DNA of 60,236 nt from Nocardia elegans NBRC 108235 (GTDB taxonomy: Bacteria; Actinomycetota; Actinomycetes; Mycobacteriales; Mycobacteriaceae): contig NZ_BDBF01000019.1 in assembly GCF_001612845.1 (NCBI RefSeq), positions 1-60,236 on the forward strand, read 5' to 3'. The stretch's first letter is position 1. The number at the start of each line of letters is the position of its first letter. The position numbers and the translations under genes are program-made. The notes below the pieces were generated by a model. That model did not search any database. It was not told the origin of the DNA and saw only the letters and a list, made by a program, of their open reading frames with translations. Positions 28,655 through 37,325 of the stretch are shown here, piece by piece.

Positions 28655-29284
28655 TCAGACGGCCTTCCGGAGCAGACGGTCGATGACCCCTCGTGCCATG
28701 GCCACGCTGTCGTCGTCGCCGAGGCGCAGCGCGACGTTGACGGCATTCAGGACGGCCGCGACCTCGAAGCCGGCCGCCTCGGGATCCACGTCGGCGATCT
28801 CGCCGGCGTCGACCGCGCGCCGGAACTGCGCTGCCAGAACGGCGACCCAGTCGCGCTGCTGTTCGCGCAATGCGTCGCGGACCGGCCCCGGCCGGCTGTC
28901 GAAAATGGGCAGATTCGCGCCCAAGAAGCATCCGCCGGGAAATACCGGGCGCTCGACATAGTCGATCCATCGGTCGACGAGGGCGCGAAGCCGCGCGATG
29001 CCCGCCGGGGCGTCGCGCGCCGGGCGGACGACGGTCTCCACGAACACCTCCCGCGCCGCGTCGACGGTCGCGAGTTGCAGCTTCTCCTTGGTTCGGAACA
29101 GGGTCTGGATGCCGGCCTTGCTGACCTCGAGATCCTCGGCCAACCGGCCGAAACTCAGCCCGTCGAGTCCGTCCACCGAGGCGATCTCGATCGCACGGCG
29201 GGTCACCGCGCGGCGCGAGCGCGCACCGCGGCGTAGCCGCTGGTCGGCACTTTCCGCTGTCTCGCGCTCCTCGGATACGACCAT
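28655..29284 (-). CDS. TetR family repressor of the adjacent MFS transporter
   Basis: A 209-residue TetR regulator with the helix-turn-helix at about residues 40-70 (LSFGRLAEDLEVSKAGIQTLF) and a C-terminal ligand-binding domain containing RPVFPGGCFLGANLP. A palindromic operator overlaps its start codon and a second lies in the divergent MFS promoter, so it very likely represses both itself and the MFS-hydrolase pair. The inducer is unknown. Convergent with mgtA, 48 bases apart. Confidence 0.92.
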   Translation of the reverse strand: MVVSEERETAESADQRLRRGARSRRAVTRRAIEIASVDGLDGLSFGRLAEDLEVSKAGIQTLFRTKEKLQLATVDAAREVFVETVVRPARDAPAGIARLRALVDRWIDYVERPVFPGGCFLGANLPIFDSRPGPVRDALREQQRDWVAVLAAQFRRAVDAGEIADVDPEAAGFEVAAVLNAVNVALRLGDDDSVAMARGVIDRLLRKAV

Positions 29285-29298
29285 ACGGTCGATCGTAT
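29283..29298. promoter_or_regulatory. TetR operator 1
   Basis: ATACGGTCGATCGTAT is a 16-bp palindrome with one mismatched pair. It overlaps the ATG of the tetR gene. Its centre is 52 bp (about five helical turns) from operator 2, so two repressor dimers could bind the same DNA face. Confidence 0.8.
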
Positions 29299-29323
29299 GT
29301 CACTGATCGCGGCGAATCGACTG

Positions 29324-29353
29324 TTGCCTTAAACATACGGTCGACCGTATTCT
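29324..29353 (+). promoter_or_regulatory. MFS promoter with embedded TetR operator 2
   Basis: A -35-like TTGCCT (29324-29329), 18-base spacer and -10 TATTCT (29348-29353) face the MFS gene. The perfect 16-bp palindrome ATACGGTCGACCGTAT (29335-29350) fills the spacer and covers half of the -10, the classic placement for repression by blocking polymerase. Confidence 0.75.
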
Positions 29354-29408
29354 TTCGAGCACATCGGCGCGCGACGGCACCGCCGATGGTGACGAGAAGG
29401 GATGCCTG

Positions 29409-30824
29409 ATGGATGGCGTAACAGCAGAACAGTCCGTAACCGCGGACGAATTCACGCCGGTCCGGGACCGTTCGACGGCGATCGTGTGGATCCTGTGCTC
29501 GGCCGCATTCGTGGCGATGCTCGACGTCTTCGTGGTGAACGTGGCCTTCACGAAGATCGGCGAGTCCTACCGGGGATCGTCGCCGGCCGATGTGAGTTGG
29601 GTGCTCAACGGCTACGCGATCGTCTACGCGGCTCTGTTGATTCCGGCGGGCCGATTCTCCGATCGTTTCGGCCGCAAGGCCGGATTCCTTTCCGGCCTCG
29701 GCCTTTTCACCGCGGCGAGCGTGGCCTGTGCCGCGGCTCCGACGCTGTGGGCGCTGGTGGCGTTCCGGCTGCTGCAGGCGGTGGGCGCCGCGGCCCTGAC
29801 GCCGGCCGGCCTGGGTTTGCTGCTCACGGTGCTGCCGCAGGCGCGGGTGCCGGGCGCGGTGAAGATCTGGGCCACGACGAGTTCGTTCGCCGCGGCCTGC
29901 GGCCCGGTGGTCGGCGGAGCGCTGGTCGAGATCTCCTGGCGCTGGGTCTTCCTGATCAATCTGCCGGTGGGTGTGGTGACCGGGCTCGCGGCCGTATGGC
30001 TGGTGCCGAATCTCGCGCAGCGAACCTCCACCCGCGTGCCCGATCTGCTCGGGGTGGTGGCGTTGATCGTGGCGATCGGGGCGCTGGCGCTGGCGCTGGT
30101 CGAAAGCGATGCGTGGACCGGCGGCGCGACGTGGACGGCATCGGCCGTGGCGGTGCTCGGCGTGGTCCTGTTCGTGCTGCGGATGCGCCGGCATCCGGAT
30201 CCGGTGGTGCCGCCGGACCTGTTCCGGGTGCCGACGTTCGCCTGGGCCAACGCCACCGTGCTGGCCTTCTGCACGGCATTCGGGGCGTGGTTCCTGAGCA
30301 TCACGCTGTGGCTCGAGAACGCGGCCCGTTTCGGCACGATCGAAACCGGGCTCGCCATCGTCCCCGGCCCGATCATGGTGCCGATCTTCGCCGCCGTCAG
30401 CCAGCGACTGATCCGGCGGATACCGGCGGGAGTCGTTGTGGCCCTGGGCAATGCGCTGTTCGCGGCCGGCGTCCTGCTGGTGCTGTTCACGGCCGCCACT
30501 CCGGTGCAGTACGCGACCGCGGTTCTGCCGGGGTGGGTGATCTCCGGCATCGGCATCGGTCTCGCCCTGCCCACGATGATCGCCTCCGCCGCCGTCGATC
30601 TGCCGCCGGAACGGTCGGCCACCGGCAGCGCCGTGGTGAACACCGCCCGCCAACTCGGCTACGTCCTGGGCGTCGCGGTGCTGATCGCGCTGCTCGGATC
30701 GCTGGCCACCACCGACCGGATGGTGACCGCTTTTCGGCACGGCTGGCTGTTCATCGCGGTCGTAGCCGTCGTCGGGGCGGCAACGGCATTCGGTATCACG
30801 CCTCGTGCCCGTAGCTCGAAATGA
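29409..30824 (+). CDS. MFS drug exporter, DHA2-like (14 TM type)
   Basis: A 471-residue major facilitator of the EmrB/QacA type. Motif A between helices 2 and 3 reads GRFSDRFGRKAGF and motif C appears as GPVVGGALVEISWRWVFLINLP. About 14 hydrophobic helices span the chain. The likely role is proton-driven export of a small toxic molecule; the substrate is unknown. It is under a TetR operator and its stop overlaps the start of the next gene (ATGA), so the two proteins are made together. Confidence 0.92.
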   Translation: MDGVTAEQSVTADEFTPVRDRSTAIVWILCSAAFVAMLDVFVVNVAFTKIGESYRGSSPADVSWVLNGYAIVYAALLIPAGRFSDRFGRKAGFLSGLGLFTAASVACAAAPTLWALVAFRLLQAVGAAALTPAGLGLLLTVLPQARVPGAVKIWATTSSFAAACGPVVGGALVEISWRWVFLINLPVGVVTGLAAVWLVPNLAQRTSTRVPDLLGVVALIVAIGALALALVESDAWTGGATWTASAVAVLGVVLFVLRMRRHPDPVVPPDLFRVPTFAWANATVLAFCTAFGAWFLSITLWLENAARFGTIETGLAIVPGPIMVPIFAAVSQRLIRRIPAGVVVALGNALFAAGVLLVLFTAATPVQYATAVLPGWVISGIGIGLALPTMIASAAVDLPPERSATGSAVVNTARQLGYVLGVAVLIALLGSLATTDRMVTAFRHGWLFIAVVAVVGAATAFGITPRARSSK

Positions 30825-31528
30825 AGCAGGTCATCATGTCGAATCCCCCGATCACCTCCGCGGCCCCGTCCGAGGAATCCGATCCGCTCTGCCTCTCCGA
30901 CACCACCGCGGCCGCATTGCTGTTCGATGTGCCGTGGCGACGATTCGCCGTGGCCGGTGACAGTCTGTCGGCCGGCGTCGGCGATCCCACGCCGGGCTAC
31001 TCGAACGCGGGCTGGCCCGAGCGACTCGTGAAAATACTGCGGCGCGTACGCCCGGACCTGCGCTATCTCTGCACCGCGAAGGTCGGGGCCACCACGGCGC
31101 AGACCTCGGCCCGCCAACTCGACCGCATCGTGGACTTCCGTCCGGACCTGCTGCATCTGCCGTGCGGTCCGAACGACATCACGCGGCGCGATCCCGACTT
31201 CGACGAGATCGACGCAGGGATGCGGCGAATGTACGACGCCGCGGCGGGCACCGGCGCCCTGCTGACGACGTTCACTCTCGCAAGCGCCTATGTCGTACCG
31301 GCCTTTCCCGACTGGCCCGAGCGAATTCGCACCATGAACGCCCTCACCCGCCGAATCGCCGCCGACTACGGGGCGGTCGTCGTCGACATGTGGGATCACC
31401 CCGTCAACGATCGCGACAACCTGCTCAGCGCGGATCGCATCCACTTCTCGACCTCCGGTCAGGCGGTGCTGGCGACCGAGATGGTCAAGCATCTGGCCTA
31501 TGCACTGTCGAGCCGGACGAGCGAATAG
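30821..31528 (+). CDS. SGNH/GDSL-family hydrolase
   Basis: A 235-residue esterase-like protein. Block I is GDSLS (46-50, nucleophile Ser48), block III is GPND and block V is DRIHFS, giving the full Ser-Gly-Asn-His set. No signal peptide is evident, so it acts in the cytoplasm. It is translationally coupled to the MFS exporter, which suggests both handle the same compound, for example de-esterifying it. An ATG at 30836 is an alternative start. Confidence 0.88.
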   Translation: MKQVIMSNPPITSAAPSEESDPLCLSDTTAAALLFDVPWRRFAVAGDSLSAGVGDPTPGYSNAGWPERLVKILRRVRPDLRYLCTAKVGATTAQTSARQLDRIVDFRPDLLHLPCGPNDITRRDPDFDEIDAGMRRMYDAAAGTGALLTTFTLASAYVVPAFPDWPERIRTMNALTRRIAADYGAVVVDMWDHPVNDRDNLLSADRIHFSTSGQAVLATEMVKHLAYALSSRTSE

Positions 31529-31606
31529 CGCAGGCGCCCAATCCTCCCCGTGATCGCGCACCGGCCCGCGTCCCTGCGCCGGGCGGCGGACGCTAGGGTC
31601 ACTTCC

Positions 31607-32311
31607 GTGGCGAAGACAGAGTCGTTTCGGGCCTCATTGGACAAGCAACCGCATGAGGTCGCGTCCATGTTCGACGGGGTCGCGAAGCGGTACGACCTGA
31701 CCAATACGGTGCTCACCGGCGGGCAGGACCGCTATTGGCGCTGGGCCACCCGCCGGGCGCTGGCCCTGCGGCCCGGGGAACGGGTGCTGGACCTGGCGGC
31801 CGGAACCGGCGTCTCCACCGCCGAATTCGCGAAATCGGGCGCCTGGTGCCTGGCCCTGGACTTCTCCAAGGGCATGTTGGAGGCGGGGCGGTTCCGCCGG
31901 GTGCCGATGGTGAACGGCGACGCCACCGCCCTGCCGTTCGCCGACGACTCCTTCGACGCGGTCGCCATCTCCTACGGCCTGCGCAACGTCTCCGAACCGG
32001 ACGCCGCCCTGCGCGAGATGCTGCGCGTCACCAAACCGGGCGGACGCCTGGTCGTGGCGGAGTTCTCCACCCCGGTCTTCGGGCCGTTCCGCACGATCTA
32101 CATGGAATACCTGATGAAGGTGTTGCCGAAGGTCGCCGAGGCCGTCAGCAGCAATCCGGACGCCTACGTCTACCTGGCCGAATCGATCCGGGCGTGGCCC
32201 AATCAGCGGCAGTTGGCGATGCGGATCGCCGATGCCGGCTGGTCGTCGGTGCAGTGGCGCAATCTGACCGGCGGCATCGTCGCACTGCATCGCGGTTACA
32301 AACTGGGGTGA
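31607..32311 (+). CDS. menG: demethylmenaquinone methyltransferase MenG (UbiE family)
   Basis: SAM-dependent methyltransferase of 234 residues that makes menaquinone from demethylmenaquinone. SAM motif I is VLDLAAGTGVSTAEFA, and the UbiE signatures are YDLTNTVLTGGQDRYWR near the N-terminus and SYGLRNVSEPDAALREMLRV in the middle. GTG start at 31607, with TAGGGT seven bases upstream, suggesting a leaderless transcript. Corresponds to Rv0558c, normally beside mgtA. Confidence 0.95.
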   Translation: MAKTESFRASLDKQPHEVASMFDGVAKRYDLTNTVLTGGQDRYWRWATRRALALRPGERVLDLAAGTGVSTAEFAKSGAWCLALDFSKGMLEAGRFRRVPMVNGDATALPFADDSFDAVAISYGLRNVSEPDAALREMLRVTKPGGRLVVAEFSTPVFGPFRTIYMEYLMKVLPKVAEAVSSNPDAYVYLAESIRAWPNQRQLAMRIADAGWSSVQWRNLTGGIVALHRGYKLG

Positions 32312-32472
32312 AGTAGCTCACCGCACGCCGTGGTATCGACCGCGGAAACGGCGCCCGACCGGGCGCGAACCGGAAATCTCACCGTGCAGATGCCGAAGTG
32401 GTGAGGATTTTCGTCATCTGCCGATAACGTTCGGTAAATCCGTCGCAACGGCGGCTCGCCATCATCGGGGAT

Positions 32473-35400
32473 GTGTCGAGCGCCGAGAACTCCAAGAGCA
32501 CCGTCCGGACCGCGTGCTCCTACTGCGGCGTGGGCTGCGGCATCACGGTGCAGACCGAGCGTAACGCGGCCGGCGCACCCGTCATCGCGAAGGTGAGCGG
32601 CGACAAACTGCATCCGGTCAATGCCGGGCGGCTGTGCACCAAAGGCGCCACCCACCTCGAATTGATGCGTGCGCCCGGGCGGATGACGACCGCCCTGCAC
32701 CGGCCCCAGCGCGGACGAGAACCGGTCGAACTGCCCGTCGAGGAGGCCGTGCGGCAGGCGGCACAGCGGTTGCGCGCGATCGTCGACGAATACGGTCCCG
32801 ATGCCGTCGCGCTCTACGTCTCCGGGCAGATGTCGCTGGAAGCGCAGTATCTGGCGAACAAACTCGCAAAGGGCTACCTGCGCACGATCAATATCGAATC
32901 CAATTCACGGCTGTGCATGGCCGGCGCGGGCACCGGATACAAACAATCGCTGGGCGCCGACGGCCCGCCGGGGTCCTACGACGACCTCGACCGTGCCGAT
33001 CTGTTCTTCGTGATCGGCTCGAATATGGCCGACTGTCATCCGATTCTGTTCCTGCGCATGGCCGATCGGCTCAAGGCCGGGGCCAAATTGATCGTGGTGG
33101 ATCCGCGGCGGACCGACACCGCCGCCCGGGCCGATCTCTTCCTGCAGATCAGACCCGGCACGGATCTGGCGCTGCTGAACGGATTGCTGCACCTGCTGGT
33201 CGGCAACGGCGATATCGACACCGAATTCATCGCCGCGCACACCGAGGGCTGGGAGGCGATGCCGCAGTTCCTCGCCGACTATCCACCGGACCGCGTCGCC
33301 GAGATCACCGGGCTGGCCGAGGACGATATTCGCACCGCCGCCGCGTGGATCGGCGCGGCCGGTGACTGGATGACGCTGTGGACGATGGGGCTCAATCAGT
33401 CCACCCACGGCACGTGGAACACCAATGCCGTCTGCAATCTGCATCTGGCCACCGGCGCCATCTGCCGGCCCGGCAGCGGGCCGTTCTCGCTGACCGGGCA
33501 GCCGAATGCCATGGGCGGGAGGGAAATGGGCTACATGGGTCCCGGCTTGCCCGGCCAGCGCAGTGCCCTCGTGGAGGCCGATCGCCGCTTCGTCGAAACC
33601 GCATGGCACCTGCCGCCCGGCACCATTCGCGCCGAATCCGGACACGGCACGATCGAGATGTTCCGGGAACTGGCCGAGGGCACCATCAAGGCGTGCTGGA
33701 TCATCTGCAGTAATCCGGTGGCCTCGGTGGCGAATCGCAAAACCGTCATCGCCGGTCTGGAGGCGGCGGAACTGGTGATCACCCAGGACGCCTATCTCGA
33801 CACCGCGACCAATGCCTATGCCGATCTGCTGCTGCCGGCGGCGCTGTGGGCCGAATCCGACGGCGTGATGGTCAATTCCGAACGCACGGTCACCCTCCTG
33901 CGGCATTCGGTGGATCCACTCGGCGCGGCACTGCCGGATTGGGAATGGATCGCGCGGATCGCGACGGCGATGGGCTTCGACGGATTCGACTATCGTTCCA
34001 GCGCCGAGATTTTCGAAGAAATCCGTGGCTTCGCCAATCCGGCGACCGGATACGACCTGAGCGGAATGAGTTACACCGCACTGCGCGAGGGTCCGATGCA
34101 GTGGCCCTGTGCCGATTCCGCGCAGCGCCGCAATCCGATTCGCTGTCGCACCGGCGATGCGGGTGCGCTGCTCTTTCCCACCACGAGCGGACGAGCCGTG
34201 TTCTGGCCCCGGCCGCATATGGCGGCCGCCGAAATGCCCGACGACGACTATCCCTTCGTCCTGAACACCGGTCGCGTCCAACATCAATGGCACACGATGA
34301 CCAAAACCGGCCGGGTCGCGAAGTTGAACAAATTGAATCCGGCGCCGTTTCTCGAAGTGCATCCCGACGATGCGCGCGCGCTGGATGTGCGTCCCGGCGA
34401 CCAGATCGACATCGCTTCTCGCCGTGGCCGAGCCGTGCTGCCGGTACGGATCACCGATCGGGTGCGGCCGGGTTCGTGTTTCGCACCGTTCCACTGGAAC
34501 GACGAGCAGGGCGAATATCTGACGATCAATGCCGTGACCAACGATGCCGTGGATCAGGATTCGCTACAACCGGAATTCAAGGTGTGCGCGGTGACGCTGC
34601 GACGCGTCGGCCCCGCACGGGACACCCGCGACGGCATCGACGAGGACAACCGGGGCGGCACCGAACCGGACCACCGTGTCGACGCCGCGGGCGGCAGCCC
34701 GATCACATCCGGCGGCGCACCGGCATCGCATCCACTCGCCGCCATGCTGGGACTCGATTCCGCGCCCGCGCCCATGCTCAGCGAGGCGGAGCGGATCTAT
34801 CTGGGCGGCTATCTGGCCGCGCTGCAATCGCTTCCGGTTCAGGGGCAGCCCGTCCTCCCGGAATCGGCGCCGCTGTCCGACCGCAGCCGCTGGTGGATCG
34901 ACGGGCTGCTGGCGGGGATGTACTCGCGGGCGGCGGGCTCCCCGACCGGCGCCACAGTGGCAGCACCCTCACCCGCCGCGCCGGCAGGCTCACACCAACG
35001 GCCGGTGACCGTGCTGTGGGCTTCCCAGACCGGTACCGCCGAAGAATTGGCCGCGACGGTGGCGGCGGCGCTCGCCGAACACGGGCACGCGCCCCGGCTG
35101 GTCGAGATGAACGCGTGCGATCTGCCCGAGCTGACCGGTGACGTACTGCTCGTCACCAGCACCTTCGGTGACGGCGGCCCACCGGACAATGCCGCCGACT
35201 TCTGGGACCGGCTGCAGGAGAGTGGGATTCGGTTCAACGGTCTGCGGTACGGCATCTTCGCCCTCGGCGACTCCTCCTACGACGATTTCTGCGGTTACGG
35301 CCGCAAGGTGGATCGGCTGCTGTCCGAACGGGGCGGTGTCCGCTTGCTGGATCGCGTCGACAGCGAACCGGATCACGAGGATCTGTCGAACGAGTGGATC

Positions 35401-36750
35401 ACCGCGGTCCTCGCCGCGCTGGGTGACGGTCGTGGGAATGCGCCCACCGGCGACCATGGTGCGGGTGCGCCCAGCGGTAGCGGTGTGGCCGAGACGTCCG
35501 GCGGCTCCGAGGGTGTGGTGCCGTCCACCGGTGGCGGTCGTGCCGGCGCGCCCGCGGGGCTCGGTGTGCGTGTGCTCGACCGCGTCGAGGCCCGCTCCCC
35601 CGCGCCCACCCGCGCCCCCCGCTCGATCCCCGCGCCGTTCACCCGCAACGCTCCGGTCCTGGCCCCGCTGGTCCGCAACGAACTGCTGTCGCGGCCCGGA
35701 TCCGGCAAGGAGGTGCGGCAGTTCGGTTTCGACCTGAGCGGTCTGGACGCCGGCTACGAGGTCGGCGACAGCCTCGGCATATGGCCCTCGAACGGGGTTG
35801 CCGCCGTGCGGAATTGGCTGGCGGCGACCGGGCTCGACGGCGCCCGGCCGGTGGAGATCGACGGGCGCGACGTGCCGCTGGAATCGGCACTGCGCACGCA
35901 TTTCGACATCACCAAGATCAGTGGCGATCTGCTGTCCTTCATCGCCGCCCGCAATCCCGGTCAGCAGTTGGCGAAACTGCTGCGCCGCGACAACCGCAAC
36001 GAACTGGACCGCTATCTGTGGGATCGCCATGCCGTCGACGTCCTGCGCGACTTTCCCGTGCGGGCCGATCTGGTGGAGTGGCTGTCGGTGCTGAAAAAGC
36101 TGCAACCGCGGCAATATTCGATTTCGTCGAGCCCGCTGGTGAGTCCGCGCGAGGTGCAGCTCACCGTCGGCGTGGTGCGCTACGGCGCGACCGAGGACCC
36201 GCGCGGCGGAGTCTGCTCCACCTTTCTCGCCGACCGGGACGAGACCGGTGGCGTACCCGTATTCCTGCAGCGCGCACCGCATTTCCGGCCGCCGTTGGAT
36301 CCGAACGCGCCGATGATCATGGTGGGTCCGGGCACCGGCATCGCGCCGTTCCGCGGCTTCCTGCACGAACGCCGCGCGCTGGGATGCCGCGGGCGCAACT
36401 GGTTGTTCTTCGGCGATCAGCACGCCCAGGACCACTTCTACTACCGCACCGAACTCGAGGACATGTTCCGCTCGGGCTTTCTCACCCGGCTCGACCTCGC
36501 CTTCTCGCGGGACCAGCGCGAACGGATCTACGTGCAGCACCGCATGATCGAGCACGGCGCGGAGCTGTGGGCGTGGTTGCGCGACGGCGCCCACCTGTAC
36601 GTCTGCGGTGACGCCGCGCGCATGGCCCGCGACGTCGACGACGCCCTCCTGAAGATCGCCCGCATCCACGGCAACCTCGACGAGGATGCGGCGCTGGCCT
36701 TCAAGAAGCAGCTGACCGCGGAGAAGCGGTACGTGCGCGACGTGTACTGA
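32473..36750 (+). CDS. assimilatory nitrate reductase fused to a CysJ-like diflavin reductase
   Basis: One 1425-residue chain. The N-terminal part is an assimilatory molybdopterin nitrate reductase: [4Fe-4S] ligands Cys15, Cys18, Cys22 and Cys55, Mo-ligand Cys148 in NSRLCMAGAG, and a molydopterin-binding domain near 575-710. After a linker comes a flavodoxin domain (about 842-975, VTVLWASQTGTAEELAA, STFGDGGPPDNA), a Gly/Ala-rich spacer (about 975-1050), then the FAD/NADPH module with RQYSISSSP (near 1212), GGVCSTFL and VGPGTGIAPFRGFL (near 1280), ending in D-V-Y. NADPH electrons could thus pass through FAD and FMN to nitrate in one protein. No signal peptide, so cytosolic. Fusions of this kind are known in actinobacteria. 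No nirBD or nitrate transporter is nearby. GTG start. Confidence 0.92.
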   Translation: MSSAENSKSTVRTACSYCGVGCGITVQTERNAAGAPVIAKVSGDKLHPVNAGRLCTKGATHLELMRAPGRMTTALHRPQRGREPVELPVEEAVRQAAQRLRAIVDEYGPDAVALYVSGQMSLEAQYLANKLAKGYLRTINIESNSRLCMAGAGTGYKQSLGADGPPGSYDDLDRADLFFVIGSNMADCHPILFLRMADRLKAGAKLIVVDPRRTDTAARADLFLQIRPGTDLALLNGLLHLLVGNGDIDTEFIAAHTEGWEAMPQFLADYPPDRVAEITGLAEDDIRTAAAWIGAAGDWMTLWTMGLNQSTHGTWNTNAVCNLHLATGAICRPGSGPFSLTGQPNAMGGREMGYMGPGLPGQRSALVEADRRFVETAWHLPPGTIRAESGHGTIEMFRELAEGTIKACWIICSNPVASVANRKTVIAGLEAAELVITQDAYLDTATNAYADLLLPAALWAESDGVMVNSERTVTLLRHSVDPLGAALPDWEWIARIATAMGFDGFDYRSSAEIFEEIRGFANPATGYDLSGMSYTALREGPMQWPCADSAQRRNPIRCRTGDAGALLFPTTSGRAVFWPRPHMAAAEMPDDDYPFVLNTGRVQHQWHTMTKTGRVAKLNKLNPAPFLEVHPDDARALDVRPGDQIDIASRRGRAVLPVRITDRVRPGSCFAPFHWNDEQGEYLTINAVTNDAVDQDSLQPEFKVCAVTLRRVGPARDTRDGIDEDNRGGTEPDHRVDAAGGSPITSGGAPASHPLAAMLGLDSAPAPMLSEAERIYLGGYLAALQSLPVQGQPVLPESAPLSDRSRWWIDGLLAGMYSRAAGSPTGATVAAPSPAAPAGSHQRPVTVLWASQTGTAEELAATVAAALAEHGHAPRLVEMNACDLPELTGDVLLVTSTFGDGGPPDNAADFWDRLQESGIRFNGLRYGIFALGDSSYDDFCGYGRKVDRLLSERGGVRLLDRVDSEPDHEDLSNEWITAVLAALGDGRGNAPTGDHGAGAPSGSGVAETSGGSEGVVPSTGGGRAGAPAGLGVRVLDRVEARSPAPTRAPRSIPAPFTRNAPVLAPLVRNELLSRPGSGKEVRQFGFDLSGLDAGYEVGDSLGIWPSNGVAAVRNWLAATGLDGARPVEIDGRDVPLESALRTHFDITKISGDLLSFIAARNPGQQLAKLLRRDNRNELDRYLWDRHAVDVLRDFPVRADLVEWLSVLKKLQPRQYSISSSPLVSPREVQLTVGVVRYGATEDPRGGVCSTFLADRDETGGVPVFLQRAPHFRPPLDPNAPMIMVGPGTGIAPFRGFLHERRALGCRGRNWLFFGDQHAQDHFYYRTELEDMFRSGFLTRLDLAFSRDQRERIYVQHRMIEHGAELWAWLRDGAHLYVCGDAARMARDVDDALLKIARIHGNLDEDAALAFKKQLTAEKRYVRDVY

Positions 36751-36905
36751 GTGCGCTACGCGGGTGCGGCCGGCAGGGGCGGGTCAGTTCGTTCCGGTCA
36801 GCACCGCTGCCTGCCGGGCACGACTGTCCCCATCATTGGGAAGTCCGGTGCGGATCGCCTCGAGTCCGGCCGCCACAATTCACATCGGACAGTGAGTGAG
36901 GCCTG

Positions 36906-37292
36906 ATGAGAGAGATACATCCCGATGTGCGCGTCGCCCTCGCCATGATGCGCGAGCTACGCCATCGCGTCGCAACTGTGCGTGAGCGCTCGGAGGCGAT
37001 AGTGGCGCGTCGCCCCTCACCCAGCGGCCTGGTCATCCCCGAGGTCGATGTAATGGGCCGCTTGACAGATCTGTACCTGGCGCCGGGAACGTGTGATCGG
37101 TTCGACAGCGACGAGCTGGTTACAGACATCATGGCCGCAATCACAGAAAGCACCGAGGATGCGAAGAGGCAGTACCGAATCGCCATGAATGATCGCGCGA
37201 ACCTCCCCCGGCCACTCGAGGAGGCAGTACGCGAATGGCGGGCCTCGTCCGATCGGGACGCGCTTCCCAACTTTGAGAAGCCAGGAGAATGA
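36906..37292 (+). CDS. YbaB/EbfC-like (EspL-like) small protein
   Basis: A 128-residue protein. The middle resembles the YbaB/EbfC fold: a strand-turn-strand (GLVIPEVDVMGRLTDLYLAPG) followed by SDELVTDIMAAITESTEDAK, a helix spacing I recognise from YbaB-like proteins at ESX (type VII secretion) loci such as EspL. It is weakly conserved, so the assignment rests on pattern and context: an EspC-like gene follows 33 bases later. ATG start with GAGG four bases before. Confidence 0.6.
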   Translation: MREIHPDVRVALAMMRELRHRVATVRERSEAIVARRPSPSGLVIPEVDVMGRLTDLYLAPGTCDRFDSDELVTDIMAAITESTEDAKRQYRIAMNDRANLPRPLEEAVREWRASSDRDALPNFEKPGE

Positions 37293-37325
37293 ACACGAGA
37301 TGTCTGGTGGGAGGAATGGCGGAGG

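Noticed and set aside
28224..30740. Very long minus-strand open frame of about 840 codons
   Set aside because: It runs across mgtA, the TetR gene and the MFS gene with low-complexity His/Arg/Gln/Gly composition; the other-strand genes have clear domains, starts and operators.
32312..32472. Possible GlnR-type nitrogen-control box ahead of the nitrate reductase gene
   Set aside because: GGTATC-n6-GGAAAC and GATAAC-type half sites are only loose matches to gTnAC-n6-GaAAC; too weak to annotate, though a nitrate gene makes such a site plausible.
34990..36669. Minus-strand open frame of about 560 codons inside the nitrate reductase gene
   Set aside because: Same kind of antisense artefact: the plus-strand protein is conserved through flavodoxin and FAD/NADPH motifs over this whole stretch.
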